A stretch of DNA of 64,000 bases from Granulicella sp. S190. Its GTDB lineage: Bacteria > Acidobacteriota > Terriglobia > Terriglobales > Acidobacteriaceae. Made by a program: the position numbers and the translations under genes. The notes below the pieces were generated by a model. The model ran no database searches. It was not told the origin of the DNA and saw only the letters and a list, made by a program, of their open reading frames with translations. Positions 1 through 8,251 of this stretch are shown one piece after another. Where the stretch lies: positions 87,083 to 151,082 of the forward strand of contig NZ_LMUD01000008.1 in the NCBI RefSeq assembly GCF_009766095.1. The letters run 5' to 3'. Numbering within the stretch: position 1 is the first letter of the stretch; every line of letters begins with the position of its first letter.

Positions 1-782
1 ATGTCGTAGTGCTGCTCCCCCTTTTTGTCATATAGCAACACTCGCCGCTGCATCGCCTCCGCGGCGAGCGGCTTCGTAATCAGCTTCTCCCCACGACCCT
101 CCGCAAGCTTCGCCGCTACATCCAGCGCATTTAACGCATTCCGAGCATCCCCGCTCGAGTACGAAGCAATCGTAGCCAACGCCTCCTCATCCGCCTCAAC
201 GCCGCTCGTTCCCAACCCACGCTCAACATCCGTCAACGCTCGCTGCAGCAGCCCAACCACCTGCTCTTCCGTCAACGCCACCAGCGTATACACTCTGCAT
301 CGCGACAGCAGCGCAGCATTAATCTCAAACGAAGGATTCTCCGTCGTAGCCCCTATCAACCGGATCGTCCCACGCTCTACATAAGGCAGAAACGCATCCT
401 GCTGTGCCTTATTGAACCGGTGAATCTCATCCACAAACAGAATCGTCCGCGAACCGAAACTCGCAGCCTTCTCCGCCTCCACCATCACATTCTTGATCTC
501 TTTGATCCCGCTCATCACAGCGGAAAACTCGATAAAGCTAGCCTGCGTCATCTGCGCAATAATCTTCGCGAGTGTAGTCTTCCCAGTCCCCGGCGGTCCC
601 CAGAAGATCATCGAAGTCGGATCATCTCCCTCAATCGCCAACCGCAGCGGTTTACCCGGCCCCAGCAGATGCTCTTGTCCGACATACTCCGCGAGCGTGT
701 GCGGCCGCATTCTCTCCGCTAGCGGAGCCTGTCTGCCATGAGACGCAGCAGCACTGATCGGACTAGTGTCAAACAAACTCAT
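1..782 (-). CDS. rarA: Replication-associated recombination protein A, AAA+ ATPase (C-terminus outside window)
   Basis: This minus-strand gene starts at 782 and runs off the left edge, so only about the first 260 residues are visible. They carry Walker A GPPGTGKT (about residues 62-69), a Walker B segment LFVDEIHRFNKAQQD, and the GATTENPSFEIN sensor segment typical of the RarA/MgsA/WRNIP1 clamp-loader-like ATPases. The family acts at stalled replication forks. The start codon overlaps the stop of the upstream methyltransferase by four bases (ATGA at 779-782), so the two are probably co-transcribed and translationally coupled. The family assignment is firm; the C-terminal tetramerisation region cannot be checked here. 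Confidence 0.95.
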   Translation of the reverse strand, partial: MSLFDTSPISAAASHGRQAPLAERMRPHTLAEYVGQEHLLGPGKPLRLAIEGDDPTSMIFWGPPGTGKTTLAKIIAQMTQASFIEFSAVMSGIKEIKNVMVEAEKAASFGSRTILFVDEIHRFNKAQQDAFLPYVERGTIRLIGATTENPSFEINAALLSRCRVYTLVALTEEQVVGLLQRALTDVERGLGTSGVEADEEALATIASYSSGDARNALNALDVAAKLAEGRGEKLITKPLAAEAMQRRVLLYDKKGEQHYD

Positions 783-1588
783 CGCGCCACCGCCGCATTT
801 GCTCGTTGCCGACTGGCCTCATACAACAACAAAGACCCCGCCACAGCCGCATTCAAACTCTCCACCGGCCCAGGGCAGGGAATCGTCACCCGCGCATCGC
901 ACATCTCCATCCACTCTGCTGTCAGCCCACTTCCTTCGTTCCCAATCATCACCGCGCAGCCCACCGTAAAATCCATCTCCTGCGCCAGCACGACACCAAA
1001 ATCATCTGCTCCGACAGCAGCAATCAAACGAACTCCACGCCTCTTCAATCCCTCGATTTCAGTAGCTGTACCACCAACCACCGGTACGCGAAACACGCTT
1101 CCCGCACTGGCCCGCAGAACCTTCTGGTTCCAGGCGCTCACAGTGCCCTGCGTCGTCAGCACGCCAGCAGCCCCAAATGCCTCCGCCGACCGAACCAGCG
1201 TGCCCAGATTCCCCGGATCCTGCAAACCCGCCGCAATTAAAATCAAGGGAGCAGCTACCGTCTCAAACACATCCTCCAGCGTTCTCACCGGAGGCACCAT
1301 CAGCGCAGCCACTCCCTGGGGCGACTGCGTCTCCACCACACTCGCAAAGACCTCATCGGTGAGATGCAGGATTTCCACGCCTCTTGGGACCATGCGTGGC
1401 ACTGGCCGTCGCTCGCTCACAAAGACGCTCTTCAAAACCATCCCGCTGCGCAGCGCCTCTTCCAGCAGGTGATCGCCTTCGATCGCAACCATTCCCCCAC
1501 TCAACCGCGCATGGCCCTGAAAAGCAGCCCGCAGCTGCTTTACTCGCGCATTTGCCCTACTCGAAACCACTGTATCCGAAGTCTGCAT
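779..1588 (-). CDS. TrmH/SpoU-family RNA 2'-O-ribose methyltransferase
   Basis: The 269-residue protein has an N-terminal substrate-binding-like region followed by a SPOUT domain. The visible motifs are LQDPGNLGTLVRSAEAFG (motif 1, near residue 140), IGNEGSGL (motif 2) and VESLNAAVAG (motif 3) near the C-terminus. Together these form the trefoil-knot S-adenosylmethionine site of SpoU enzymes. The family methylates the 2'-OH of a ribose in 23S rRNA or tRNA; the exact target cannot be told from sequence, though the length and N-terminal domain fit the RlmB/YsgA-like rRNA group. It is directly upstream of rarA with a four-base overlap. Confidence 0.9.
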   Translation of the reverse strand: MQTSDTVVSSRANARVKQLRAAFQGHARLSGGMVAIEGDHLLEEALRSGMVLKSVFVSERRPVPRMVPRGVEILHLTDEVFASVVETQSPQGVAALMVPPVRTLEDVFETVAAPLILIAAGLQDPGNLGTLVRSAEAFGAAGVLTTQGTVSAWNQKVLRASAGSVFRVPVVGGTATEIEGLKRRGVRLIAAVGADDFGVVLAQEMDFTVGCAVMIGNEGSGLTAEWMEMCDARVTIPCPGPVESLNAAVAGSLLLYEASRQRANAAVAR

Positions 1589-1654
1589 CTCCCCAAATCT
1601 TACGCCGTCCCCCTATCGGCCGGCCCCTGCTGTCATTCAACCCAAAGAGGCGGT

Positions 1655-2377
1655 ATGCTAAGGAGCGAGACTGATGCATCCCGCGCAGTGTCCGGGCCAT
1701 GCGGGACCGACTCAGCGGCACAGGAGCAAGATTTGACGGCCGAAACACTTCGTATTCATCCCGACGAGCCCGAACCAGCACTCATTGACTACGTTGTTGC
1801 CAGTTTGAACAGCGGCAACGTCGTCGCTCTGCCCACGGACACCTTCTACGGACTCGCCGTCGACCCGGTTAATCTACAGGCCGTCGATCGCATCTACGAC
1901 CTTAAGGCCCGCGCTCGCCACAAACCGCTCTCGCTGCTCATCGCCGAGGTAGCCCAGGCGTATGAGCTTGCCCGCCAGCTCGACTCAGCCTTCGACCGCC
2001 TCGCCGAAAAGTTCTGGCCAGGCCCCCTGACAATCGTCGTCAAAGCCGGCTCCAAGCTACCCCTTCGTGTCACCGCCAACACCGGGAATCTTGCCCTCCG
2101 CGTCCCTGAAGCAGCAATTCCTCGCGCCGTCGTCTCACGCCTGGGCTTGCCCATCACTGCCACCTCCGCAAACCTCGCCGGCCACCCCGAGTGCGCCTAT
2201 GCCACCGGTGTCCGCGAGCAACTCGGCGACAAGATTCCCCTCATCGTCGACGGAGGCCCCACAGCTCGCACTACCGCGACCACCATCGTCGATCTCTCCG
2301 GTGGCGGGAACTCCTGGATGATCCTCCGAGAAGGTGCCATCCCCACCCACGAGATAGCCCTCGCCCTTCAGCACTAG
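1655..2377 (+). CDS. L-threonylcarbamoyladenylate synthase (YrdC/Sua5 domain)
   Basis: This enzyme makes threonylcarbamoyl-AMP from threonine, bicarbonate and ATP, the first step of the t6A37 modification of ANN-decoding tRNAs. The YrdC fold is clear: VVALPTDTFYGLAVDP, KARARHKPLSLLI, WPGPLTIVV, LALRVP and ITATSANLAG follow in the usual order. From ATG 1655 (AGAGG six bases upstream) the protein is 240 residues. A TTG at 1733 also has a good AGGAG at the right spacing and would give 214 residues, closer to the usual single-domain length, so the start is uncertain. An open frame back to 1364 lies over the methyltransferase and is unlikely to be translated. There is no Sua5 C-terminal domain. 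Confidence 0.9.
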   Translation: MLRSETDASRAVSGPCGTDSAAQEQDLTAETLRIHPDEPEPALIDYVVASLNSGNVVALPTDTFYGLAVDPVNLQAVDRIYDLKARARHKPLSLLIAEVAQAYELARQLDSAFDRLAEKFWPGPLTIVVKAGSKLPLRVTANTGNLALRVPEAAIPRAVVSRLGLPITATSANLAGHPECAYATGVREQLGDKIPLIVDGGPTARTTATTIVDLSGGGNSWMILREGAIPTHEIALALQH

Positions 2378-2405
2378 CGGTCTGCCTTCAGCCCAAACCC
2401 GCCTA

Positions 2406-2464
2406 CAACTTTTGCGTCGAGCATCTCAGGTCTGACCCTGTAGACTAGCTCGATGCAAAAGTTG
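2406..2464. terminator. Long inverted repeat, possible terminator
   Basis: The arms CAACTTTTGC (2406-2415) and GCAAAAGTTG (2455-2464) are perfect. They continue inward as TCGAGC and GCTCGA after one mismatched pair, enclosing a 25-base loop. The element lies 28 bases after the YrdC stop and 46 bases before the next start. No clear T-tract follows, so it could be a terminator, a transcript-stabilising hairpin or a protein-binding dyad. Confidence 0.5.
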
Positions 2465-2510
2465 AACCATCTGGCATAGTCTTGGGTCTTCGCTCGCTCT
2501 CTGGAAAAAC

Positions 2511-3182
2511 ATGATCGCTCAATCCAATCTGCGCAGCCGAAGCACCAGCAGCGGTGGCCTCCTACGCCGCCTGCTCGCTCTGCTTCTCATCCTCGTCACT
2601 GGTTGGTGCATCTGGGTCTACGTGCAGATCGACACCATCGCCAGTCAGGACAACGCACAGCCCGCCGACGCCATTGCCGTCTTCGGAGCAGCCGAATACT
2701 CCGGCCACCCATCCCCCGTCCTTCACGCCCGCCTCGACCACGCCGTCGAGCTCTACCGCAAACAGATCGCCCCGCTCGTCATCACCCTCGGCGGCGGCAG
2801 CGACAAGGACTCCGGCAACACCGAGGGTGGAGTAGGTCGCGACTATCTCCTCGCCAACGGCATTCCCTTCGCTAACATCATCGCCGAGACCCGCTCCATC
2901 GATACTGAGCAGCAGGTTCACCGGCTCGCCGCCATTGCCCGCGAGAACAATCTCCACCACATCGTCGTCGTCTCCGACGGCACCCATCTCTTTCGCATTC
3001 GCCAGCTCTGCGTAGACGCCGGTCTCGACGTATACACCTCGCCACGACCCGCCCTTGGCCATATCAGCAACTACGATCTCACGATGCGCTACGTACACGA
3101 GATCATTAGCTACACAGCCCTTCGCCTCAACGTAAACGTCAGCTTCCTGCACAGTTGGCTTGAGGGTAAGTCCGACGTCTAG
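2511..3182 (+). CDS. YdcF/SanA-like DUF218 membrane-anchored protein
   Basis: The 223-residue protein has one N-terminal membrane segment (about residues 18-35), then a DUF218 domain: ADAIAVFGAAEY, PSPVLHARLDHAVELY, PLVITLGGG, EGGVGRDYLLANGIP, ETRSIDTEQQV and HHIVVVSDGTHLFRI. DUF218 proteins are mostly uncharacterised; SanA-like members affect envelope integrity and YdcF binds SAM in vitro. The topology suggests the domain faces the periplasm. It stands alone between the YrdC gene and a convergent DUF92 gene only four bases away. Confidence 0.85.
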   Translation: MIAQSNLRSRSTSSGGLLRRLLALLLILVTGWCIWVYVQIDTIASQDNAQPADAIAVFGAAEYSGHPSPVLHARLDHAVELYRKQIAPLVITLGGGSDKDSGNTEGGVGRDYLLANGIPFANIIAETRSIDTEQQVHRLAAIARENNLHHIVVVSDGTHLFRIRQLCVDAGLDVYTSPRPALGHISNYDLTMRYVHEIISYTALRLNVNVSFLHSWLEGKSDV

Positions 3183-3186
3183 GTAG

Positions 3187-4071
3187 TCATCTGCTCCGCG
3201 CAATCCACACATACGGCAACGTCGCCGCCAACAATGTCGAACTAAAGTTGACCAGGTCGTTTCCCAGCCAACCGCGCTCCTCTACTGTTGCCCCCAGGAA
3301 ACTATCGAACAAAAGTCCAACGCAGGCTGCAGTAAACACTAGGGCCGGATCTGACCCGAGTGCGTGATGCAGAGAACCCGCGCCGACCACTACGCCCACT
3401 GCCGCGACTCCAGCAACACTCCCGGCCAAGCTGACTCCACCGTCTTTTCCCGGCAGCACACGACGAAATGTCGTGATAAGCCATGCCTTGCCACCAACGG
3501 CCTGTCCGATCTCCGATGACACTGTGTCCGCCGCGGCCTCCGCTAGTGCTGCAATGCACCCGGCATACCAGCCCATCCAGGCGCAAAACGCAGCTACCCC
3601 GATGTTCGCGAGGATCTGCGAAGCTTGCCTCCCACTTCGATGCTCCGCAAGTCCACGTCTTTCCTTTGCGGTACGCCCAAACCGTGTCGCTCCGAATGCA
3701 AGCAACGACAAAGCAATCAAAGGCATAAGCGCGGGCCTTGCTAACGGCGTACCGCCGAGCCCAGTCAAGCCCATCGGAGCCTGAGACAGAATCATGCATG
3801 CCGCCAGGCCGGTGCCGGCGGCAGCGAGGGTCGACGAGCGTGTCCGCCAGGCCAGCGCCGCCAGGCCGAAGCTAAACAGCACAGGCAACACGAGTGGCTG
3901 AAAAGGAGATGCCGAGGCGGCAGCACTCCGGATCGTGACCGAAACCGCACCAAATAACAAGAACGGCACCAGCACAAGAACTAATACTCTTGACTGCAAC
4001 CGGTCTCGCACCTCCGGGATGGACTTCTTCGAGCCTCTGTAACCCTCCACCACTTGTATTTCCCCTTCCAT
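3187..4071 (-). CDS. DUF92 integral membrane protein (TMEM19/VTE6-like)
   Basis: The 294-residue, very hydrophobic protein has several predicted membrane helices. It carries the DUF92 signature region: TAKERRGLAEHRSGRQASQILANIG, ALAEAAADTVSSEIGQA, FRRVLPGKDGGVSLAGSVAG, and a C-terminal VEERGWLGNDLVNFSSTL segment. Plant homologues phosphorylate phytyl phosphate; bacterial members have no agreed function but may use CTP to phosphorylate an isoprenyl phosphate. A GAGAGG-rich stretch just upstream of ATG 4071 supports this start. It converges with the DUF218 gene and diverges from the lipoprotein gene. Confidence 0.8.
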   Translation of the reverse strand: MEGEIQVVEGYRGSKKSIPEVRDRLQSRVLVLVLVPFLLFGAVSVTIRSAAASASPFQPLVLPVLFSFGLAALAWRTRSSTLAAAGTGLAACMILSQAPMGLTGLGGTPLARPALMPLIALSLLAFGATRFGRTAKERRGLAEHRSGRQASQILANIGVAAFCAWMGWYAGCIAALAEAAADTVSSEIGQAVGGKAWLITTFRRVLPGKDGGVSLAGSVAGVAAVGVVVGAGSLHHALGSDPALVFTAACVGLLFDSFLGATVEERGWLGNDLVNFSSTLLAATLPYVWIARSR

Positions 4072-4185
4072 TCAGCCTCTCACCTCTCCGTGATTTACAA
4101 TCGAACCTTGAGCATAGCCAACACCAGCACCAGCGCGGGAGCAGTTTTGCACTTAGCAAGTATCGAAGTAAAAAGAACCACTCAG

Positions 4186-5628
4186 TTGCGGCCGCATCGG
4201 CGCCCCGTTCGGTCTGCAGTTCAGACCCTCCGGTCAACACTTAGCCTCGCAATGGTAGCGGTCGTTGTCGCAGCGATCAGCGGTTGCGGTAACAACTACC
4301 GCCCTGTCATCAGCGCTATCAATCCTGTTGGTCCGGCTGCGCAGCCGCAGAAGTTTGCTGTAGCGATCTCAAGCACCGGCACGGCTGCAAATGCAACCCC
4401 AGGCTTGCTGACCTTTGTGGACTTCGGCGGAGATACGGTTCTGATTACGGCTAACGTGGGCGTGAATCCTTACTACCTCATCCTGAACGGCAGTACCACC
4501 ACCGCCGCCAGTACTGGCTTCACGCTCAACAGCGATCACACCCTTACCACCTTCAGCATCTTTACCGGCTTGCTTACCAGCCAGATTCTCCAGACCACAC
4601 TTCTCCCAAATGCTAATCCCGTCGCGATCTTTCCCGAAGGAATCAACACCTACGTCACAGATCCCGGCTTGAATGTTGTCTCGCAGTTCACCGGTTCTCC
4701 GCTGGTCCTTCAGCAGCAGTTTGGAATCGATCCGACGTTCAAACCCATTTATACCGTCGGCGTCCCCAACGCCCCTCGCGTCTACGCGATCAGTCAAAGC
4801 AACCCAGTTGGTTCTCCCGGCCGGGTCAATACCATCGAAACGACCAGCAACACGCTCGATCCCACGGCCATTCCGGTTGGCGTCAACCCTGTCTACGGCG
4901 TCATGACTGCCGACGGCAAACGTGCCTTCATCCTGAATCAAGGAGATGGTACCGTCTCGGTGATTAACGCCCAGACCAATACGCTGGATACGGTTCCCGC
5001 GGGATCCACGAATCCCATCAAGGTCGGGACGTCGCCGCTGTGGGCGGACTTCGCGCCACTTCGCAATGAGATGGTTGTCGTCAACTCAGGCGATGGCGTG
5101 ACTCCAGGGTCTCTCAGCGTTATCAGCATTCCCCTCTGCTCGGCTACAACCCAGGTCGGAAATCCAAACTGCGATCTCAATAACCCAGTCGACGCTCTCG
5201 GCTTCGGCAATGTCATAGCCAATATTCCAGTTGGAGTAAACCCCATCATGGTTGGCGTGCTTCAAGACACCACTAACAGCCGTGCATACGTGGTTAATAA
5301 GGGCGACATAAGCCTGCCTTGCGCAGCTCCGGGTGTAGCCGTCACAGCCAGTACCACTACTTGCACGGTCTCGGTAATCAACCTGGACAGCAACACCGTC
5401 ATCGCAACTATTCCCCTTCCTCTCAGCATCAACGTCGATGCAGCAACACCGTTCGCAAACGGCCACCCGAACTACATCGCAGTCACCAGCGGCACTCCCA
5501 CCGGCAAGGTATACGTCACCTCAGGGGATACCAATTTCATGACCATTATCCGAACCGATACAGATGCCGTAGACACTACCGCTCCGTTACAGGGTGCAGG
5601 CGTGTCAGTCCGCGTAACTCAACCCTAA
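4186..5628 (+). CDS. YncE/YVTN-type beta-propeller lipoprotein
   Basis: The protein carries a lipobox (AAISGC, Cys about 20 residues after the ATG at 4252) and a chain of propeller-like repeats such as AFILNQGDGTVSVINAQTNT and CTVSVINLDSNTVIATIPLP. These are typical of the 40-residue YVTN repeats found in secreted and surface beta-propellers. It is probably anchored to a membrane and exposed to the periplasm or surface; its role is unknown. The start is unclear. ATG 4252 leaves no basic residues before the hydrophobic stretch, while TTG 4186 adds an arginine-rich n-region, so I chose 4186; no strong ribosome-binding site is seen for either. It ends just before a bidirectional terminator. Confidence 0.75.
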   Translation: MRPHRRPVRSAVQTLRSTLSLAMVAVVVAAISGCGNNYRPVISAINPVGPAAQPQKFAVAISSTGTAANATPGLLTFVDFGGDTVLITANVGVNPYYLILNGSTTTAASTGFTLNSDHTLTTFSIFTGLLTSQILQTTLLPNANPVAIFPEGINTYVTDPGLNVVSQFTGSPLVLQQQFGIDPTFKPIYTVGVPNAPRVYAISQSNPVGSPGRVNTIETTSNTLDPTAIPVGVNPVYGVMTADGKRAFILNQGDGTVSVINAQTNTLDTVPAGSTNPIKVGTSPLWADFAPLRNEMVVVNSGDGVTPGSLSVISIPLCSATTQVGNPNCDLNNPVDALGFGNVIANIPVGVNPIMVGVLQDTTNSRAYVVNKGDISLPCAAPGVAVTASTTTCTVSVINLDSNTVIATIPLPLSINVDAATPFANGHPNYIAVTSGTPTGKVYVTSGDTNFMTIIRTDTDAVDTTAPLQGAGVSVRVTQP

Positions 5629-5670
5629 GTAAAATAGCGTGATCGGCGATTGTTCCAAATTCAAATAAGA

Positions 5671-5693
5671 AAGCCATCCTGAAAGGATGGCTT
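5671..5693. terminator. Bidirectional intrinsic terminator
   Basis: A perfect 10-bp stem, AAGCCATCCT / AGGATGGCTT, closes a GAA loop. It is followed by CTTTATTT on the plus strand and by a T-rich run on the minus strand (from AATAAGA). It sits between two converging genes, the lipoprotein gene and the anti-sigma gene, and fits a shared terminator. Confidence 0.88.
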
Positions 5694-5717
5694 CTTTATT
5701 TGCATATAGGGCCCGGT

Positions 5718-6620
5718 TTACTCTCCTGCTGAAGCTCCTACCAGGATGATCGGCAGGGTAGGTGTCGTTGCGCCGCCTTCATCCTCTACTGTCACACCAA
5801 ACGCCTTTGCTTCGACACCTTTTGGCAACGGTGGCAGGATCACGCTCGCGTTTCCGCGGCTGTCCGGACGGAACGTACCAGCCGGGATCGGATTCTGTCC
5901 GGTAGCTGCCGGAATCAACCAAAGCTCATAGGTTTTGGATGGCTGCAGCGGTTCTAAGTTGGTTGCCAGGAAGATCAACGTCCCTTTGCTCGCTACGTAG
6001 GTCGCTCTACCTTGCGGAACGGCAGGTGGCGCTCCCTTCACGTTCAGGGTCACGCGAGTCGCTGAACTATCAGTTATTGCATCCACAATCTGGTGCGCTG
6101 CTGCTGCATCTGCCGTCAGGTGGTCAATCTTGCTAACCTGGTCGGTGACCGCTCCACGCAACATCTCGCGCTCTCTATAGAGGTCGCCGGTAGTGACAGC
6201 CAAACCGGCAGCAACCGCCCAGCCGATCCATGGCAATACCTTGCTCGCAGCTCCCCGCTTCGGCAACTCTTCTTCGGTCGAGTAGATGCTACCCGAGCCG
6301 CGTCCTAATCCATCCCCAGCAGGGGTTGAGGTCGAATCGGCTCGACTGGAAACGACTGCGTCTGCCGTACGATCGATCGGAATCGCTTTCTTTTCGCGTC
6401 CTACCTGCTTCATCAGGCGTTCGCGAGACTGTACTGAGGGCGATTGCAACTCCACCGTGTGGGCATAGATTGCAAGATCTCCTTGAATCTCCGCCAACTC
6501 ACGGAGAGCGTCCGGTGACTGCTCCACATAGGCAGCAATCTCTGCCATCTCTTTCTGTGGAAGAAGCTGCATGGCAAACAACGCCAGATCTTCGGATGTG
6601 ATACGCCGCGGTTCGCTCAT
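5718..6620 (-). CDS. Anti-sigma factor, RskA type
   Basis: The protein is 300 residues. Its N-terminal anti-sigma region (EDLALFAMQLLPQKEMAEI...VEQSP) should bind the sigma factor. A proline/serine-rich linker leads to one membrane helix (IGWAVAAGLAVTT, near residue 145), then a coiled-coil-like stretch. The C-terminal RskA domain contains KTYELWLIP and PLPKGVEAKAFGVTVEDEGG. In the RskA/SigK paradigm the membrane protein holds the sigma factor inactive until proteolysis frees it. Its start overlaps the end of the sigma gene by four bases (ATGA), showing that the two are a coupled pair. The inducing signal is unknown. Confidence 0.92.
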   Translation of the reverse strand: MSEPRRITSEDLALFAMQLLPQKEMAEIAAYVEQSPDALRELAEIQGDLAIYAHTVELQSPSVQSRERLMKQVGREKKAIPIDRTADAVVSSRADSTSTPAGDGLGRGSGSIYSTEEELPKRGAASKVLPWIGWAVAAGLAVTTGDLYREREMLRGAVTDQVSKIDHLTADAAAAHQIVDAITDSSATRVTLNVKGAPPAVPQGRATYVASKGTLIFLATNLEPLQPSKTYELWLIPAATGQNPIPAGTFRPDSRGNASVILPPLPKGVEAKAFGVTVEDEGGATTPTLPIILVGASAGE

Positions 6621-7192
6621 GCTGGGAACGCCTTTCTCAGCGAAGTCAGAGCGCTGCGGATTCTTGTCTTGACAGTACCTAGCGGGTCGCCTGTCATCTC
6701 CGCGATCTCGGAGTGTGTCAACCCATCGAAAAACGCCATCTCCAGCGTCTTCCGCTGTTCTACCGGCAGCAGGTGGATGACGGCGCGTGCCTTCTCCATC
6801 AAACTGTTGCGTTCGGCTTCATTGGCAAGGTTGTAGTTTGAGGCCAATGCCATGTCATCGACCGACTCCATCGGCCGCTTCCTGCGAAGCGCGTCAATGG
6901 ATCGATTTCTGGAGACTACAGCGAGCCATCCGCCCAGGCTACCGCGAGTCGCTACAAAACCATCAGGGTTACGCCAGATCTGCATGAATATTTCCTGGAG
7001 GACGTCCTCAGCCGAGGAGGGGTCTCGAAGGACCCGTAGGGCCACCGAGTACACAACCTTTGAATAGCGATCAAATAGCGCCGCCATGGCGTACTCGTCC
7101 CCCCTCTGCACAAGTCCAAGTAGGACGATGTCGTCCTGCCCTGAGGGTGGTGGTGAATTCACGAGTCCCGTTTCTCTGTACATACAACGCAC
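6617..7192 (-). CDS. ECF RNA polymerase sigma factor, SigK-like
   Basis: This 191-residue protein has sigma region 2 (ALFDRYSKVVYSVALRVL, SAEDVLQEIFMQIWR, RNRSIDALRRKR) and region 4 (LPVEQRKTLEMAFFDGLTHSEIAEMTGDPLGTVKTRIRSAL), with no extra domains. It is an extracytoplasmic-function factor controlled by the RskA-type partner encoded immediately downstream. ATG codons at 7192 and 7183 are both possible starts. The 225-base upstream space is shared with tlyA, transcribed the other way; self-regulation is common in this class but cannot be proven here. Confidence 0.93.
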   Translation of the reverse strand: MRCMYRETGLVNSPPPSGQDDIVLLGLVQRGDEYAMAALFDRYSKVVYSVALRVLRDPSSAEDVLQEIFMQIWRNPDGFVATRGSLGGWLAVVSRNRSIDALRRKRPMESVDDMALASNYNLANEAERNSLMEKARAVIHLLPVEQRKTLEMAFFDGLTHSEIAEMTGDPLGTVKTRIRSALTSLRKAFPA

Positions 7193-7263
7193 CTACTACT
7201 ATCGCAGATTCCCGAAAACATTAACAATTTAGGGTGCCTCAGGCAACCCCATGTAACCTAAAG

Positions 7264-7297
7264 AGAGTTACTTTTCTGAACCAGCAAGAGTAACTTT
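7264..7297. promoter_or_regulatory. Near-direct repeat in the sigma/tlyA divergent region
   Basis: AGAGTTACTTT (7264-7274) and AGAGTAACTTT (7287-7297) differ by one base and lie 23 bases apart, two helical turns. GTTAC and GTAAC are also each other's reverse complement, so the pair forms a dyad. The location between the divergent sigma and tlyA genes suggests a promoter or regulator site. This is pattern only; no consensus was matched. Confidence 0.35.
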
Positions 7298-7417
7298 ACC
7301 CGAAAAATCGTCGCCGCATAGATTTCATACTCCTCTGCTTAGGTAGATGCAATTTCATTCACGCGGATTAATTCTGCATAAGTTGTGCACAAGAATACAT
7401 AGGAAAGATCCGAACGA

Positions 7418-8212
7418 ATGAGTAATCCCGTACAACTTCAGCGCGGAAAGTCACCAAAGTACCGTATTGACAAGCTTCTCGTAGAGCAAGGTCATGCTGC
7501 CTCCCGAGAACGCGCACAAGCCTTAATCCTCGCTGGTCGCGTCCTCGTTGACGAGCAGCGTATTGATAAAGCAGGTACCCTTATCCAATCCAATGCGGTC
7601 ATCCGCCTTCTGGGAGCGGATCTGAAATACGTCAGTCGTGGCGGACTCAAGCTTGAACGCGCCCTCTCTCACTGGGCCATCGACCTCAGCCGCCTCGCTT
7701 GTGTCGACATCGGCGCCTCTACCGGAGGCTTCACCGACTGCATGCTCCAATCCGGCGCCTCCACCGTCCTTGCTGTCGATACAGGATATGGCCAGATCGC
7801 CCATAAGCTTCGCGACGACACTCGCGTCACCCTCCGCGAGCGAACCAACGCTAGACTCCTCACTCAAGGCGAACTCCTTATCCCAGGCCAAACCACCCCA
7901 GCCTTCCTTGCGATGGACGTCTCGTTCATCTCCGCGACTCTCGTTCTTCCCGCTGTACTTGCAGCGCTCAGCACACCTTCTCAAAGTTGGCAGGGAACCG
8001 CGGTCATCCTTGTGAAGCCACAGTTTGAAGCAGGTCGCGTCAACGTCGGTAAAGGCGGCATCGTCCGCGATCCCGACGCCCGTCAAGCCGCCATCGAGCG
8101 CGTGCGCGACTGTGTCGTTGACCAGCAGGGCACCAGCATCGACCTTATCGATTCCCCTATTCTCGGTATGGAAGGCAACCATGAGTATCTTCTGCACGCA
8201 CGCTTCCTCTAG
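7418..8212 (+). CDS. tlyA: TlyA-family rRNA 2'-O-methyltransferase
   Basis: The 264-residue protein begins with an S4 RNA-binding domain (RIDKLLVEQGHAASRERAQALI, about residues 16-75). An FtsJ-like methyltransferase domain follows: VDIGASTGGFTDCML is the SAM-binding loop, then AVDTGYGQI, AMDVSFIS and ILVKPQFEAG. TlyA methylates cytidine 2'-OH groups in 16S and/or 23S rRNA. Older annotations call it haemolysin A, which the sequence does not support as a main role. It is transcribed away from the sigma factor gene and converges with the AsmA gene. Confidence 0.93.
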   Translation: MSNPVQLQRGKSPKYRIDKLLVEQGHAASRERAQALILAGRVLVDEQRIDKAGTLIQSNAVIRLLGADLKYVSRGGLKLERALSHWAIDLSRLACVDIGASTGGFTDCMLQSGASTVLAVDTGYGQIAHKLRDDTRVTLRERTNARLLTQGELLIPGQTTPAFLAMDVSFISATLVLPAVLAALSTPSQSWQGTAVILVKPQFEAGRVNVGKGGIVRDPDARQAAIERVRDCVVDQQGTSIDLIDSPILGMEGNHEYLLHARFL

Positions 8213-8251
8213 AGTTACTGCCACACGACAATGCCTCGGCTTGAACAAAGG

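Noticed and set aside
7418..8212. tlyA as a haemolysin virulence gene
   Set aside because: S4 plus FtsJ-like domains define an rRNA methyltransferase; haemolysis is a legacy annotation.
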